This document shows, piece by piece, positions 1-12,450 of a stretch of 64,000 bases of DNA. The stretch covers positions 7,068,001-7,132,000 of the forward strand of contig OZ059897.1 of assembly GCA_964057225.1 (NCBI GenBank), in the 5' to 3' direction. The position numbers were made by a program, and so were the translations under genes. The notes below the pieces were generated by a model. The model ran no database searches, was not told the DNA's origin, and saw only the letters and a program-made list of their open reading frames with translations. The DNA is from Auanema rhodensis. Taxonomy: Eukaryota; Nematoda; Chromadorea; Rhabditida; Rhabditidae. The stretch's first letter is position 1, and each line of letters begins with the position of its first letter.

Positions 1-3000
1 AGTTAATAATACTTTTTAACAAAAAAAAAGAAAAAAATACGATCAAGAGTAAGAAGGGGGGGGAGGGGGAGAGAAGAGGATGAAATGAATTATGAGAAGA
101 AAAAGAAGAATAAGAAGACAAAATAAAACAAAAAACCTGAGATAATACATAATTATCGTTTATTACATGTTTCTGCCTTCATATAAAGCGTTGTAAGGCC
201 AAAGCCTGTTCACAACTTTAGTCCATAAAAGGGAAAGTTTTTAAGGTTCAATGCAGTCTGAAGACGAAGTGGGACTGACGTGCTACTCGATTTTGCATCC
301 GACAGGCTTCAGCTTTCAAAACTAAAGATTGGAAACTGTTTTAAAGGAATCGCTGCTGACAATGCAATTGTGAATGCAAAATTTGGTTTTTTTATAAAAA
401 TAGAAGAGGACTTTAGAAAAACATAATCATAGCTGATCGAAAAAGGGAATCTGGCGCAAGAGCGAAGTGAAAACGTTAAGGAACAAGATGGGACGACTGG
501 TTCCGACAGTTGCCTTTGCCAACAATATTTTCGATTGTCTTAGAGAGTGAGAGGAAAATTATGGAAGAAACAGAGAGGAATTGAGAAAAAGAGGAAGTAG
601 TAGAAGGAAAAAGGGTGGATATCCAAGAAATTTTGAACACAGGCATTCTGGCTTCTAACTTTTAAATGAGAGGAAACTAAAGCAAGACGGCTTAAAAACT
701 CGTCATAGCTTGGGATTAATCCAAAGAAAAAAAGAAAAAATGATGAGTAGAAAGCGTTTTATAAATATATGAATATATAATCAACTATTTGGATTGAGAA
801 GCCAACATAAGGGGATTGCAAGTTTGGTTATAAACACAAGTTGAACGAGGACATAGTGAAGGCAGGCAGCTAACAGAAAACAAAAGCAAACCTTGAAAAG
901 GTGAGATATATGAAGAAAAAGGAGAGCAAGGAAGGGAACGAGTGTGTTGAGGCAGATAGAAAATTTCGAAAATCGTGCAGTATTCGGAAAAAACGAAACG
1001 AGAGATAATGAAGAGCAATATAGAATTCTGAAGTTGGGGCATAACAGGGACACAAGCAGAACAATTCTGGAGTGCCGCTGCAAGCTTCATAATCCAAAAA
1101 TCCAACTGACACCTTGAGAAGAATCGAGAACAAAGATAATATTATAAAAGTCAGAAACGAACGATGCATGCCTCATCTGACACAAAGAGATCAGAGAGCT
1201 AAACAAATATATTATTAATCAAGGAGTCAAATGGATACTGAATTTCTAGCTAAAAATGCTCAAAATCACAAATCCGTATTGCTTTTATGCTGCTAACTTG
1301 TAGCATATGCAGGATATGCTGCTGCAGATGAGTTGAAATCAACGAATTAAGAATCTGGGATAAAAGAGAATTGAGGGGGTACGAACGTCTAGATTATCCG
1401 CTTGATGACTTTAAGTCATTGCACATGTAGGAAGTCGAAACGTTGCTAAATCGTTCTCTGGAAAAGCCGGAAGACTAGCTTTCGATGGAACGACACGTCA
1501 AAGCGCGCTAACATTCCGGAGTTGGAAACAAGGACAGGAGCAAAGCCATCGACACAGTGAGCTGTCTCATTCTCTCGTACACCACTCGTCTATCGTTTCA
1601 GCGAACTGAGCAAACATAAGCAGAACTCGGACACCACGTGAAGCAATTTTCTACAATCGCTTTCCTCAATCCATGGTTTTGCGAGAGCGCAGAAAAGAAC
1701 GGGTGAGAGCGATCAAGTGAATGGGTGAGTATGAAAAAGAACTGTTGAAAGATCTTTACATTTCCGGATTTTCCGTTTCAGCCGGAACGCTAATATTGCT
1801 GTCTCCGTGATATTTCACGCGCTTGTCGCCTCTTAAGGCCACAATGAAGCCCCCGCATGTTTTGTAAAAGTGATATCTATCTCAGCAAGAGATCAAAAAA
1901 TGAAAAGAAGTGACAAGTTAGGCAAAATGTAATAAATGTTTTTTCCATCTATACATGGAACATCAATATGTCACATTGCACATTGGACCAGATAATCTGG
2001 ACGACATACTGTAAGAGAAAATAGAGAGGATGCGCGTAAAAACACACCAATGTGAAAAGCAATAACGACATAGGAGGCAAGTTAAATGAGATCTAGATCT
2101 AAGCTACATGTGGACTATTCATTCTCAATGTCTTCAGGTGAAAAACTTCAGAGTGTTCAACGAAAGAAGAAATGAAAGATATACTAAGAAACCAAGAAAT
2201 CTGGGCCATTGCAATGGGTAGAGAGCACAGCATATTCGCAAAGGCCATTTTCATGAAAGAGTGAAAAAGGAAGAGAGCGAATTTAGAAAGATGTGATCGA
2301 GTCAACACAGCTGATAAGAATTTCTGATAAGCACAACATGTAGACAGAGCCGTGGACACAACCAGAAGCTGATCGAGTGCTTGTCATCCAAATTGGCTGT
2401 TGATTTTAATTTTGTCGCAGTATTTAGAGCAATCATAAACAAACGATCGGATTATATTTTTATTTCTGCTACCATCAAATAATTTATTTTTGCTAATCTT
2501 CCGGAGACAAAAAATATTTAATTAGAAATAATAGCAAAAAAAAACTATAAAAAGAAGCAGAATAGTAGGAATTCAAAATGGTAAAAAATTGTTTGAATCT
2601 GATTTATCTGCTAAAAACACGAGAATAAATTTACTAGTTAATACGCCTTTGGTAAAAATTGATCGAGTTTTATTTGAAGTAATTACCTACTCACTCTGTT
2701 CACATGTTGGCCAAGCCCAAAGGAATTAACTACACTCGTCTTTTTCATCTTTTCTTCATATTGTCGTAGCAATGTTGTGTATCGAAGTAGTTAGACAATT
2801 CAAAAAGATGGATATGGAGCTTGGATACATCACTTATGCTTTACCTACCAAAATTGGACTGGAGAGAAAGAAAAGAGAATCCTGTTAGTGGAATAAATAA
2901 TCTGGCCTCTACTACTCAAGAAACGAACTAAGAATAATATTCTTGAGTGCTATGCAAAGTATATAGCACTAATCAAGAAAGTGCAATCAGAAGCATGAAA

Positions 3001-5264
3001 AAAATGCCTTCTGCACGACGATGAGAAGTAGTAAGAGTACAGAAAATGGAATGTTATCATGGAATCAAAATTAAACAAACGAGCGAACGAATGAATGAAT
3101 GAAGGAAGGAAAAAAGGAATAAAAATAATTCTAACGATTGTATGTAAGAAGAGAAGAGTTTCTATGTGTGTGCATGTAAGAAGATTCTATCCACTGCCAT
3201 AGCACTGAATACTATCAACCATAGGTATACACACAGCAAAGAACAAGCGTATAGACAAACATGTCCTTCAAGGCCTATATCAGTTGCACTATTCGAATCT
3301 CTTTAGGTTGAATTAATATTTTCAATTAGAAACTTCATTATTGTTTATTTTAGATACTATAAATCGTATATGGAATCAAGAATCAAGTATTACTTGCTAT
3401 TTGCGTGAAAAGAAAGCTAAAAACTGCAAAAAAAATTTAAAATAAGATAGCACTATCAAATTCTCAATTTCACATAGAATGAAATCTAAAAAAGAATGTT
3501 TTTTGAAAAGGGTAATGGATTCTGAAGTATAAACCTCAATAACACACTGGTCTTAGCAAATGAATAAAGTCAGTACGTTTTGTCCCAAGAAGTAACTAAC
3601 AACTGCCAGTTAATATCGACCGTGTTTTAACATAGAAAACAGGAGCTTGTGTGTACTTCAGGACAACTATGTATAGGCAGAATAGAAAAACGAGAGACAA
3701 CTAGCATCATGACCAAATACGAGAGAAACCGAGAGAGATGCCTTATAAAGGAGAGGTAGTAAGGAAATGAGAGAGAAAAACAGAAAGAAAGAGATCATGA
3801 CCCTCTCTTTAATCATATAGTTAACATCGTATCATATACACACACTGTATATTAATACTTGAAAATATATCGGATATTATTCAAAATTCGCTCTTAACGA
3901 TAAAAATTGAAATGAGAAAAGAAATCTAGTTATCAAGATATTGAATATGAAAACAAAAAACTGAGAAATATTACAAAGAAAATGCAACCATGTGACAGGC
4001 GAGAATCAGAAATAATATCATTTAAATGCATGTTCACGTGCATAATAACGTTTTCACGTGCGACGTCCGTGAAAAAAACAACACACGTGGAATTAATAAA
4101 AACGCTCTATGATTTAGTTCTCGGTTTAAAACAAGTTTAGTAACAGACTACAAGACAAAGTACTGAGTAAAAATTGGCAAAATGTCCTTTTATAAGGCTG
4201 GGCATATAAGACATTTATAGAACAAGACATAATTAGCAAATTAGGTGATTCAGTCGACAGGACGATCAAATGCCCTAAAGCTGTACTAGAAATGTTCGAA
4301 GATAAAAACAATGAGAGGGTCAAAAATTGAAAAAAAAAGTGACAAGTTGTAGAAAGCGAAAATGTGCTTTTAAATGAGAAAACTTGAATTCACGCTTCTT
4401 GCACAAAGAATAAGATGAAAATAATGGGCGAAATGTTTGATTGGAATAAGAATGGTGCATGTAGTAGCGTAGCAGTTAGGTTAAAGGTGCAACAGAATGA
4501 AAACGAATAAGATCTGAAGAGTAGTCGCAATGACGGGAAAGTAAAGGAAAGTTAGAAAATGAAAGCGATCAATCTATTGAAGATCTTCATTCTCTTCAAA
4601 ATCCTGATCCAGCATGCCATCGATACTTCCTTAGTCGTCCTTGGCGACGACAGCAATCATCGGATGTCGTTAAACAACTGGTATTACGACTTTGACGGCA
4701 ACTTTTTACAGAGCAGACATTAGGACCGTGAAAAGATTTTACAAAAAAAGGGCGAAAAGCAAGAGATTTTCTGAATGCGCCAAAGAACAGACAAAAAACT
4801 TTAATGCATTGGAAACATCGTAAATTTTAGTTGTTTGATTAGTTTCACTACGTTATTTGGTCCTTAAACTTCATTTAAATATGGAAAGAACTCGAATAGG
4901 TAGCAGATGAATGAATGCGGCACAATGGATGCAAGCAATGTGATTAAGATGTACACTGAAGAGCAGCTAAGGATAAATTGAGACCGTGTTTGGCCGTTTG
5001 TTTTTAAATTTTGTACATCTATTGTCAATATTGACTGACTTTATATTAAAATAAATTGTTTTTTCTACTGAATATATGAAAATTTGTGCTTTTACTCTCT
5101 TTCTTGTCGAACATTCTGACGAAATATTCAATCCATGATGAATGAAAATACTATTTAAATATAGAAATGATACCATTTCAGACTAAAGAGTCTTAAACAC
5201 GCATCAAAAAGAACAAGTTTACAGAAGCAAAATAAATAATTGACATTAAAAAAGTATAAAAGTA
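1..5264. other. Gene-poor purine-rich region
   Basis: No complete gene could be supported. The plus strand is rich in A and G over most of this stretch, so the minus strand is pyrimidine-rich, the bias seen on the sense strand of introns elsewhere in the window (for example folliculin). This suggests intron or 3' UTR of minus-strand transcription. Short GC-richer islands at about 1410-1610, 1650-1835 and 4560-4720 are open on one or both strands, but none has a convincing exon structure. Tetranucleotide GAAT/GAAG repeats lie near 3080-3115. Confidence 0.5.
248..321 (-). CDS. Possible terminal exon, minus strand
   Basis: On the minus strand a TCTTTAG acceptor at 322-328 is followed by an open frame of 23 codons ending in TGA at 248-250. 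The peptide begins LKAEACRMQNRV and ends HFVFRLH. The exon would start with two bases completing a split codon. No upstream partner exon was identified and no family is recognised. An open stretch this short is expected by chance, so only the good acceptor and coding-like codons support it. Confidence 0.18.
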
Positions 5265-8200
5265 TTAAAAACGATTTAGACGTACTCGACTTTGAACTCC
5301 AAGACTGTGCTCAACCAACTTTTGACGATGTTCATCATCATCATTGCGACTACCGAATACACGGCCACGTAGCCATTCCATGCCTCTTCTGCGACGTGGA
5401 CTTCTTCTGAAATACATGGTCATATATACTAAAGTAAAGAAAGAACAGAATCATAAAGGTTAAGGCGAGGCGAATGGAAAACAGTCGGTACCACTCGTGG
5501 CTAGAACAAAAAGAAAAAAAGAAAAAATCGAAAACAGATCAAATGGAGCTGATTGTATCGAATAAATGATGTTTTTCCTTATAATTGGGACGTTAGAATA
5601 ATAGAAAAGTTCATATAGTTGAACATTGCTCATGGATAAAGAAGGTTCAGCTTGAAGCAATATCAGAAAGAAGCACAAAAACATATAATCAGATGGATAT
5701 GATACAGACGATCAAAGGCGTTTGGCCCATAAATAGTCCCATTCAGCTAGCGGTCACACAATGCAGACACAATAGAAGATTTAGTTTAGAAGAAATGGAA
5801 TACATTAGTAAAATATCAAAATGAGAATAGGAAGGAGGAAAATGAATCAAGACCGGCTATAGAAGTGCTTGACAAAGATGAGACTATGCTCAGAGAAGTG
5901 GCATCGAAAGAGATGACAAGAGGGTGAATAACGATAGTCACTCCCTAACTTCCTCGCGCTCTCATACTATTATATTCCTTCCTTCAATCTATCTATCTCT
6001 TTTCCTGGTTCTCTGTCCCTTCCATCATCTTACATTGTTTTGTTTTGTTTTGTTTCTCATATTTTCCTATTCGGGATGTAATTGGTCAACTGCAAAAATA
6101 GTCAGTTCGTAAAACGAACAACAATGTTTCCAACATCTGACGACGAGCCCGTGCTAGAAGACATCTGACAGACTGATCGATGCTATTCCTACTACTTTGC
6201 TCTTCTCTTCTTTTACTCTTTCTTCCTCATTTCTTTTTCAAAGAAACACAGCCCAGAGGGTCACAAGACAAGCCCTGCAGCTTTATGGATCCAATTCTGG
6301 ATTGTTTGCTTTTTTTTTCATCACTCTGTTATTGAATCAAGTTTTTTTTAAAAACACATGTTGAATAAAAAGGAAAAGCGTCATCGTGGATTAAAATAGA
6401 GTCTGAATCGAAAAAATTAAGTTTGTGTAGTCCCATTAGAACTACAGGAAGCGTGTTTAGAGTAACGACAAACAGCGCAGTAGGGTAGTTTGAGCAAAGC
6501 CAAAGCTCATCCTGAATGATTTAGTTTTTGCTTCCACTCGTCCGCCATCATTTCCTTCAAGCGTAGTAGACAACTGATTCTTGATGTCAAACTTTGGCAG
6601 CTTTAGAAGCTCCAGACGGACGCTTGTTGTTCTAGTCGGAAACGGAAACAAATAGGAGGTTCATCAGCTCATTTGTGCCTTCTTTAGTACTACGCTCGTC
6701 ATTCTACAAAGACGCTGATACTCTACATATTCATGCATACAAAGAATATATCGAGAGCAGGAACGAATATGAATCCAAAGCATTTTTAGTCTTTTTTTTC
6801 GTTCTTACTAGCACACTATACCCAAAAGAACGATAATAGTGGCTATATAAAATACACAGGAGATTCTGAAGCATAACTACTCCAAAAATGGTCTCTGTCC
6901 CTTCGTAATCCAGACTTCTTTACGCTTTTCTCGCCAGTATAACTAGCTGTCATAGTTATGTTGTCGAGTTCAAGGAAAACCGACATCCGGTCTGCACTTA
7001 GTTTTATCCGAGGAACCGAAAGTAACAGAAATTATAAGAAGTAGAGAGCAGTTTAAAGAAAAAGAAAAAAGAAAACAAGCATGCCAAAAAGAAAAGAAAA
7101 CTACTCAACAAAATGGATTTGTATCAAAGGAAAAATTCAAATAACAAGATGATATATCATAAATACCAGTCAGGGAGTCTTTTATTAAACATGCATGTGA
7201 GAGTTTGGTACATCAATTCAAGAACCTTTCCCTCAAAGAATAGAGAATAGGAATAGTGGACGTCGCGAAATTAGAGGGATGGGTGTCGAAATGGGCCCCG
7301 TGAGGAAAGAAGATGACCAGCAGGGGAGCTGGAGCAACAGCAGGAAGTACTGAGCACTTAAGTTGATTACATAAAGTTGGAATTCATGAGCGGATGCAGA
7401 GTTAGACCAAGCATACAGATGATATTTCAAACAGGTACTATTGAAAGATACCGGATTTAGCAGTGGATTAAACGAACATGAACCTCAATCTGCCCTAAAA
7501 CTTGAGTTGTCCATGATTCTACATCTCTTGTAGAACCGGTTCAGATAAAAAGCAACAATGGCGTATCAAGAACAGAAAAACGTCAAATTTACGATGAAAA
7601 AAATGACAAAGTATTAGAAAATAAAAAGAAATAAAAAAGAAAACTAAGCTTACATTCAAGTTTACAACATAACTTTCATAAAGTTCAAAATATATATAAA
7701 TTAGAAAGTGTGTATTGAAAAACTAGAATACTCACGTGAATATACTAGGCAAGCGATGCAAACCGAGAAAACGCTTAAAGATGAATCTAAGCAAAAATAA
7801 TTTGAGACTGGTAACCGGAAGGTTGTGTCAATTCGGTCAGGCGACTGAACAAACATGAAAAAAGTATCGTAGCCTTTTTATAGTAAAAAATACTCGAAGC
7901 TACTAGATTATTAGCCGGGTGCGCGGCAGAATCATCAGTTCATCGAGCGACATCGTCGTTGTTAACGTCTTCTTTCTTCATGGACTGCATGGATTGAACG
8001 CAGAGCTACGGGCAAAACAACAAATTCCGATTGCAAGAAGCAAAAAAAAAATATAAAAAGAGGATAGAGAGTCTGAATAACGAACATTAAAAGAGAATGC
8101 ATGAAGCAACAGACGTGGCTGTCAACTGAAAGAATGAAGAAACAGTGAGAAAATCATGGCACAGCTGACACGGAAATATTGAGTAAAGTCACATAAAACC

Positions 8201-8735
8201 TTTGCTGATTGAATACTAGAGTTCATGACACAAGTAGTTTCAACTATTTGGAATTTGTGAGAAAAACAGGCCAATTCAAATAGAAAAAATTATAGAAGAT
8301 TGGAAAATTGGCATTGGAAGAATGAAAAAGGGAGAATGTCAGCAGGGCCGTGATGGGGAAAAGGCGGAGCGCGCTGGCAATGGCATACACATCGGCAGGC
8401 AGAGACAGAACATGAGAGGAATGAAGAGGAAAACTGGAAGAGACGCATACAGCATACATTTACACATATATACATACATATAATCTTCAGAACGCTTGGA
8501 CGGATCGTTGAAGACAAGAGATGATGCTTGGGTGATGGCTCATTCATATTAGTGCATGGACATGATCTTGTAGAGTCAACTTCATGAGCATGCAGTAGTG
8601 ATAGGATCCCACAGGTCATTAATAATGAGAACCGTGTTTCAGATGAGATGAGATAAGAACAAAAAAACCTACGGAATGGATTCTCCGGTTTGTTTATTCC
8701 TTGTATGCGAACGCAGTCTCATTTGTATCTCTCCT
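5265..8735 (-). CDS. Two phase-matched exons of an unrecognised gene
   Basis: Two minus-strand segments look like exons of one gene. The upstream one (8735 down to 8673, 63 bases) has a TATTATAG acceptor, a GTAGGT donor and one open frame containing GEIQMRLRSHTRNKQ. It ends with two bases of a codon. The second (5406 down to 5265) follows a TATTTCAG acceptor, starts with the one base needed to complete that codon, and runs 46 codons to TAA. It is basic, with RSPRRRRGMEWLRGR near its start and a VRLNRF end. They would join across a 3.3-kb intron. The purine-rich plus strand over the intron agrees with minus-strand transcription. Further 5' exons, including the start codon, were not found. The protein is not recognised. 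Each exon is short enough to occur by chance. Confidence 0.33.
5407..8672. other. Probable large intron; weak islands
   Basis: Mostly purine-rich plus-strand sequence without an intact ORF. Weak minus-strand open islands occur at about 6900-7010 (contains RMSVFLELDNITMTASY), 7930-8010 and 8480-8620. None has both a good acceptor and a donor. A TTTTG pentanucleotide run lies near 6037-6056. Confidence 0.35.
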
Positions 8736-9297
8736 CTATAATAGTAGATTGAAAAATTTGTTGGGTGAAAAAGCAAGCGAAATGAAAGATATCGAAAAAG
8801 TAAGTTCCTTTGTGTTAAAAATTCGGTTTTACCGAATACGTATGTGTAAACGAATACTAGTTCAGAAACTATAGCAACAGAATGGCTGAGATCATCTCAA
8901 CAAATATAAAACAATTTTCTTGAAACACACACCGTTCTGACAAAATAAAGAAAATGATGAGTCGCAACAATGATGAAGGAACTTAAGAAGAGCAACAAAC
9001 AGATGTTCACGTTTCTTCAAAAACATTACAGCTAACATAGCATGAAGCACAGCTGCGAACGAGAAGGCAACTAAGCACAAAACGTGAATACAAGATTGTG
9101 CTCAAAAAAAAACAAAACGTTACAACAAATGGCGAAGAATAGATCTAGCTCCCAGAAAACAGGGAGCACCTACACTATTTAAAAAACAATGTGCTCGCGC
9201 CAAACCGTATAAAGAGTACATAGAAAACTCACTATGCCAAAAAACACAACAGAATATAAAACCGCCTTAAGACTGATCAAGAAAGATCAAAAACATA
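8736..9297. other. Intergenic, CCDC25 3' flank
   Basis: Gap between the candidate exon and the CCDC25 stop codon. Minus-strand ORFs here are short and hydrophobic without splice support. A perfect 7-base inverted repeat with a 3-base loop lies at about 8821-8837. Confidence 0.4.
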
Positions 9298-10583
9298 TCA
9301 CATGAAATCGTCAGAAAGGTTGCCATCGTTTGCTTCACTAGCTTTTGGAGCATTATCCCAATCAACGTCTTCGTAGTTTCGCATTTTACGCATTCGTTCT
9401 CTATCAGCTGCTTCCTTGGATTCTTTATCCTTTCGTTCTTTCTCAACTTTTCGTTGAGCTTGACGTTCCCTCGCATCTCGTTCATCCCTTTCAGCTCTAA
9501 AAATTTGAAAAAATGAAAAGACATTAAGATGAATTAATGCTCAATTTATAAAATAATTTACTTGTAGTCAATCTCTTCTTTCTTTTCGGTCTTGTTCAGA
9601 CGATTAATAATCTCATTTTTTCTCTTTTCAACGCGTACTTTCTTCACCTCTCGTGGAATATGAAAACTGACCTGAAACAACAAAAATAATAGAGAAAAAG
9701 CATTTTATGAAAAATTAAGCAGAGTAATTGCTGACATTTTTCTTGAACAATTTATTACACCTATCAATTATTCCACTAAACGCAAAACTGCTAAGCTTCA
9801 AAATACTTTGCTTTGCTCAAAAGTGAACAGATTTCTGCTATGAACAACCGTGACGGCTGTTTGCACAAATAAAAATCAGAAAGAGCTCATGTAAAATTAG
9901 AATATATCTCCGGTTGTTTTTACATGTGATGAAGAGAATGGCATTAATTTAAATTTGGAAATAATTTCAAACTAACTCCATGTAACGATGTTTTAGTTTG
10001 AAAAATGGCATAAAGTTCTTATTCAATGTCAAAAATGAAAAATGTGGCTATAGAACAATCAGAATGAGCCTTATTCGGTGAAGTATCAGAAGCAGCGTTC
10101 GACAATTTTTTAGAAACCATGCAAGATATTTTCAAGACAAAGAAATCTATATATTGAAAGAGTATCTTACCTGACCTATAGCCATATCACCCGTCTTTTT
10201 AAGATTGCTCCATTTCGTATAAACAACATCTACATTATTAATCTTATTACCCTCGATGGAATTAGCCTTAACCAGCTGAGCACAATCCTCAACCTTAAAA
10301 ACACAAAAAAGGTAAACAAAAGATGAAGCATTTTCATCTTACTAAAGACTCTGGCATAGAATCGATCGTCATCCCTTCTGACAATCGCACATAGACGTGA
10401 GCAGAAGAAAGTTTGTCAACGTGAAACCAAACATCTTCGGGCCATCCGTACTGAAAAACACATGAAAATACTTTACCAAAATGTCATATTTACTTTTATC
10501 AGGTGTTCATTTTCATGCTTGTCTACTCCCATGTATAGCAAAACTGGTGGACTAACGACGTTAGAAGTGAATTTGATTACCAT
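9298..10583 (-). CDS. CCDC25: Coiled-coil domain-containing protein 25
   Basis: Five exons splice to a protein of about 210 aa, matching the roughly 208 aa of the human protein. It carries the NFACT-R-like (DUF814) domain: residues 15-45 read [16 protein letters not shown] then [20 protein letters not shown], followed by the conserved [15 protein letters not shown] around residues 90-100. The C-terminal third is a highly charged coiled coil, and the chain ends NLSDDFM, like the family's DSDEFM end. The start ATG opens MVIKFTSN, as expected for this family. In mammals CCDC25 is known as a membrane DNA sensor for extracellular traps, but the conserved domain is related to ribosome quality-control NFACT proteins, so the ancestral role is open. 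TOM40 lies 630 bases upstream on the same strand, too far for a typical nematode operon. Confidence 0.95.
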
Positions 10584-11215
10584 ACTTAAACCTTAAAACC
10601 ACATATGAGTCTTTTGCAGTGTATATCAATACGATATATTTCTGGATGAGTTCGTAAACATCGACAAGTATTTCATCGTGAGTAGCATTCCATTCCCAAG
10701 GGAAAATGGATGAGCCGCCAAAAGTAAAGAAGCTTGAATGAAGGCAATAAGTCCGCAACGACTTGATTAATGAGTCTGCTAATCTTCTACACTTAAATTT
10801 TCAAATTCTTCGCGCATAGTCTCAATAATAAGCATGCAAGTACTTTTGAAGAGAAAGAAGAAAGATCAAAAAGCAACAGAACTATGATGAACAGTGGCCC
10901 TGCCAAATATCCCAGCGTCAAACGCTTTACAGCTTGTGTCAAAAACGGGAAACATTATTTTTAAAATTTACTCAAATAGTTGCTAGCTTTGTAATTTGAT
11001 AACAGTAAACAAATAACAATACAGCATCAGATCAGAAGGATACAAATATACCTAGATCTATCAGAATAACTACAATGATCAACTAGAATTAAAACTGAGA
11101 ATATTCGTGCTATGCTAACAATATCTATGAATTAATAAACATGATAATATCGTGCATGTCGTACAACAATCATCCAATTAATGAAAAACAAAAAATTAAC
11201 AAAAACAAAAAAAAT
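10584..11215. other. Intergenic CCDC25-TOM40
   Basis: AT-rich spacer between the CCDC25 start and the TOM40 stop. It should hold the TOM40 3' UTR and the CCDC25 promoter. The short minus-strand ORF overlapping 10561-10758 is not supported. Confidence 0.6.
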
Positions 11216-12450
11216 TTAACCAATCACTAATCCAACTCCAAATTTACCAGCAGCTTTAACGTGGCTGTAGAGACCGGATAGAGCTAAGGTGAAAGGTAAT
11301 TGACGACTAAGTCTCTTTTCGAAGACTCCACTAACGGTCCTGAAAACAGTACATATTAGAAACAAAAGATTATGTAAACGACATACCAGTTGGTATCAAT
11401 GCTTGATCTCATGGTAACACCCTCTTCAGGAAGTTCAGCTTGGTAAGCTAACGTTGTAACGGCCTTTAAGGGTAAATGGTTATTCATTGTTCTTAATATA
11501 TTCAACTTACTTCTCCAACACTAGAATTACACTCAAATTCAACTCCAAATGCCAAGTTTTCGTTTTGTTTATGATAATACGTCAAATGAGCTCCTGAGGT
11601 AACAATATTAAAACTTGTTGGAAAAGTAATGTAATACCGGTAACACCGAATGTGGCGGCGGCAGTCCAGAAATCAGTAGTGTACCGACCGACATATGAGA
11701 GAACAGTTATTTGAGATCCTTAAAAGAGAAAGTAAGTAAAGCATTCTTCAATGACTGGTTTACCTGGAACTTGTTTGCCATATTGGTAGACCAATTCAGC
11801 TCCTAAGTCGAGCTTGTGAGTTAAACGGCGTAAATACTGACCAACGCAAATACCACTTTCATTAACTAAATCAATGTTAGCTAATGTCAAACCCATAGTT
11901 GAGAGACGGCCCCTGGAGAAAATCCAGATTAGACAGAATTAATAAAAAAAATTCCAACCTTCTCTCGAATGTTCCTTGAGCTCCAGATAATTTTCCCTGT
12001 TGAATCTGTCCTAATAGACGCATTCTATATTTATCAGCAAACTGGTGAATAATAGTAGCTGATGTATTTCCTGAGACATCAGTCTCACCCATAAATATAG
12101 GGAAAGCTTCTTGTGGACCAACTTGTTTATCTCCTACAAAGGTGGTACCAAAGCGATAACCCGTATTCATCGCAGATATGGAAAGTGTATGAGTGACCTT
12201 GAAAAAACATTTCAAAAATAAACGTTAAATGTTTGAAATTACTTGAAAGTGTGAGCTCAATCCCTTTGAAACCATAACTTTGGCACCCTCGAAGCATGTA
12301 GGGAATACATCCTTAGTCTTGCGATGTAATTCATCGAAAGACCCTAATAATTCGATTATTAAGATTGTAAAAAATATTTGTAAAAAAACCTGGATTAGTT
12401 GATTTGGGCTCAAAGCCAGGAATGTCGTTTCCTGCATCGTAAGAAGCCAT
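11216..12450 (-). CDS. tomm-40: Mitochondrial import receptor TOM40
   Basis: Beta-barrel channel of the TOM complex in the outer mitochondrial membrane, through which nearly all nuclear-encoded mitochondrial precursors pass. About seven exons give roughly 300 aa. The N-terminal helix region reads NPGSFDELHRKTKDVFPTCF, then EGAKVMVSKGLSSHFQV and SAMNTGYRFGTTFVG, the classic porin-3 family signature, followed by GQIQQGKLSGAQGTFERR. The end, VKAAGKFGVGLVIG, is the conserved final beta strand/beta signal. It closely resembles the C. elegans protein, which is strong evidence for a nematode. The start is the first ATG of the exon encoding MASYDAGNDIPGFEP. Distinguished from VDAC by the DVFPTCFEGAK motif and the GQIQQGK block. 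Confidence 0.96.

Noticed and set aside
781-1169. Three overlapping minus-strand ORFs of about 100 codons
   Set aside because: All three frames are open because the minus strand is pyrimidine-rich; peptides are Ser/Leu/Phe-rich with no splice or family support.
8821-8837. Perfect 7-base stem, 3-base loop hairpin
   Set aside because: Short hairpins of this size are common in AT-rich DNA; no terminator or element context.
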